Assembly (NCBI GenBank): GCA_944325295.1
Contig: CALUZL010000099.1
Span: forward strand, 1-14,530
Reading direction: 5' to 3'
Length of the DNA: 14,530 bases
Origin: an uncultured Erysipelotrichaceae bacterium
GTDB lineage: Bacteria; Bacillota_I; Bacilli_A; Erysipelotrichales; Erysipelotrichaceae
The notes beneath the pieces are model-generated. The model was not told the DNA's origin and made no database searches. It was given only the letters and a program-made list of their open reading frames with translations. The position numbers were made by a program, and so were the translations under genes. Shown in pieces: positions 13,009 through 14,530 of this stretch (positions within the stretch are counted from its first letter, which is position 1; every line of letters begins with the position of its first letter).

Positions 13009-14530
13009 CTAGCCTTCGGCTTTAAGCTCCAAGATCATGTCGCGAAGTTCGGCAGCCTTCTCAAACTCCATAGCTCTGGCCGCTTCTTTCATCTCTTTTG
13101 TCAGTGATGCGACTAAGGCCTCACGGTCCTTTTTGGTATGGACTTTTTTGTGCATGAACTTCTTGGCCATCGCCTTTGTCTCTTTGCCGTGTATCGGCTC
13201 ACGGATCTCTTTTTTGATCGTTTTGGGAACAATACCGTTTCTTTGATTGTAGTCTTCTTGGATCGATCTTCTTCTTTCGGTCTCATCGATCGCCTTTTTC
13301 ATCGAATCGGTGATCGTATCGCCATAGAGGATGACCCGTCCATGGGCATTCCTGGCTGCACGGCCGATCGTTTGAATGAGCGAGCGCTCTGACCTCAAGA
13401 ATCCTTCCTTGTCCGCATCCAAGATGATTATCAAAGATACTTCCGGGATATCGAGACCCTCTCTTAAAAGGTTGATGCCGACTAAGACATCGTATTCGCC
13501 CTTTCTTAAAGCGGTGATGATCTCTGTGCGCTCCAAAGTCTTAGTCTCATGATGCAGATAGGCTACTTTCAGATCCTGTTTTTTCAAAAAGTCCGTGAGA
13601 TCTTCAGCCATCTTGACGGTCAAAGTGGCGATCAGGGTCCTTTCGTTTGCGGCGATGTTTTTTCGGACCTCGTCCAAAAGGTCATCGATCTGACCGATCG
13701 TCGGCCTGACTTCGACCTTGGGATCGAGAAGCCCTGTCGGTCTGATGATCTGTTCAACGACTTTGCCATCGACTTTCTCAAGTTCAAAGTCACCGGGCGT
13801 CGCACTGACGTAAATGCTCTGATCGGTCACATCCATGAACTCATCAAAGGTCATCGGCCGGTTATCTAAGGCGCTGGGCAGACGAAAACCGTATTCGACA
13901 AGGGTCTCCTTGCGCGAGCGATCACCATGGTACATGCCACGGATCTGTGGCAGGGATACGTGAGATTCATCGACGACCAAAAGGAAGTCATCGGGAAAGT
14001 AATCAAAAAGGTTGAATGGTCTTTCGTGATGATAACGGCCATCGATGTGGGCTGAGTAGTTTTCAATACCGCTGCACATCCCAAATTCTCTTAAAGACTC
14101 AAGGTCATAGCGCGTCCGCTGTTCCAGACGCTCTTTTTCAAGGGGTTTGTCATTTTCGGCAAAATATTTGAGCCTCTCTTCAAGCTCGACTTCGATCGAA
14201 TCACAAGCCCGCAAGATGTCTGTCTTATCTCTGGCATAACCGCTGGCCGGAAAGAAGTTGTAGACAAGATAGCCGTTTAAGACATCTTTAGTGAGAGGAT
14301 CGATCTCGGTTATCCTTTCGATCTCGTCGTCGAAAAACTCGATCCTGATGATGAATTGGTCGGTATAGCCGGGCGTGACTTCGATCGTATCGCCCGTGAC
14401 TTTAAAAGTACCGCGCAATTGATCGATATCGTTTCGTTTGTATTGTCTTTGGACTAATTTTTTAATGAGTTCCTGGCGATCGATGACATCGTTCACTTTC
14501 AGCGTAAAAAACATGTCCTTATAACTTTTG
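13009..14530 (-). CDS. uvrB: Excinuclease ABC subunit B (UvrB), C-terminal ~506 residues; start beyond window
   Basis: UvrB is the damage-verifying helicase-like subunit of nucleotide excision repair, handed DNA by UvrA and cut with UvrC. The frame is open to the edge (five further codons precede the Met at 14512-14514), so about 150 N-terminal residues with Walker A are missing. Seen: RGTFKVTGDTIEVTP, the DEAD-like VDESHVSLPQIRGMY, YVSATPGDFEL, EQIIRPTGLLDP, the motif VI-type LVGINLLREGLDIPEV, SLIQTIGRAARN, and the C-terminal UVR domain (AARAMEFEKAAELRD) that contacts UvrC. Any LexA-type operator would be outside. The gene ends in TAG overlapping the alternative GTG of rapZ. uvrA is not downstream, unlike many Firmicutes. 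Confidence 0.97.
   Translation of the reverse strand, partial: KSYKDMFFTLKVNDVIDRQELIKKLVQRQYKRNDIDQLRGTFKVTGDTIEVTPGYTDQFIIRIEFFDDEIERITEIDPLTKDVLNGYLVYNFFPASGYARDKTDILRACDSIEVELEERLKYFAENDKPLEKERLEQRTRYDLESLREFGMCSGIENYSAHIDGRYHHERPFNLFDYFPDDFLLVVDESHVSLPQIRGMYHGDRSRKETLVEYGFRLPSALDNRPMTFDEFMDVTDQSIYVSATPGDFELEKVDGKVVEQIIRPTGLLDPKVEVRPTIGQIDDLLDEVRKNIAANERTLIATLTVKMAEDLTDFLKKQDLKVAYLHHETKTLERTEIITALRKGEYDVLVGINLLREGLDIPEVSLIIILDADKEGFLRSERSLIQTIGRAARNAHGRVILYGDTITDSMKKAIDETERRRSIQEDYNQRNGIVPKTIKKEIREPIHGKETKAMAKKFMHKKVHTKKDREALVASLTKEMKEAARAMEFEKAAELRDMILELKAEG

Noticed and set aside
1..14530. CRISPR arrays, tRNA/rRNA genes, insertion sequences or prophage
   Set aside because: I see no spaced direct repeats, no tRNA-like cloverleaf or rRNA motif, and no transposase or integrase; gene style is uniform across the window.

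Overview
This window reads as an ordinary chromosomal stretch of a Bacillota (Firmicutes) bacterium with two compact operons on the minus strand, separated by a small divergent island. The gene set is typical of low-GC Gram-positives: tatD-rnmV-rsmA-ispE, an XpaC-family protein, and rapZ-yvcK-whiA. Base composition looks to be in the low 40s % GC (estimated by eye, not counted). A deep Bacilli/Erysipelotrichia-like lineage is my best guess, but no marker in the window proves it. Translation uses the standard bacterial code: all Trp codons in the intact genes are TGG, and TGA is used as a genuine stop at several ATGA gene junctions.

Layout, right to left on the minus strand. Operon A (14530 down to about 9090) holds uvrB (5' part beyond the window), rapZ, yvcK, whiA, an 80-residue membrane protein and a degenerate GNAT/Eis-like protein. 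A candidate terminator lies inside the oppositely oriented gene next to it. Central island (about 9174 to 7660): a plus-strand gene for a helical 181-codon protein, broken at codon 47 by an in-frame TGA; a 155-bp divergent promoter region; and a minus-strand orphan gene (263 aa) with its own promoter and intrinsic terminator. Operon B (7638 down to 1) starts at an extended -10 promoter placed almost on the start codon. It encodes an XpaC-family membrane protein, an unknown 170-aa protein, a 670-aa tandem AAA+ ATPase, a 64-aa membrane protein, then mnmE, tatD, rnmV, rsmA and the start of ispE. Genes in both operons overlap or nearly touch, so each is probably one transcript.

Functionally, operon A joins nucleotide excision repair (UvrB) with the cell-wall/central-metabolism regulators RapZ, YvcK and WhiA. 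The second half of operon B is RNA maturation and housekeeping: tRNA wobble modification (MnmE), 5S rRNA maturation (RnmV), 16S rRNA dimethylation (RsmA), a TatD nuclease and IspE. The first half of operon B is the least explained part. An XpaC-type membrane protein is coupled to an unknown protein and to an ATPase whose first AAA+ module looks like a catalytically dead Clp-type module and whose second is an intact CbbX/SpoVK-type motor. This is the best candidate for an undescribed system. Other points worth attention are two start-codon-proximal promoters suggesting leaderless mRNAs, the TGA-interrupted gene, the strong excess of GATC and the scarcity of tryptophan.
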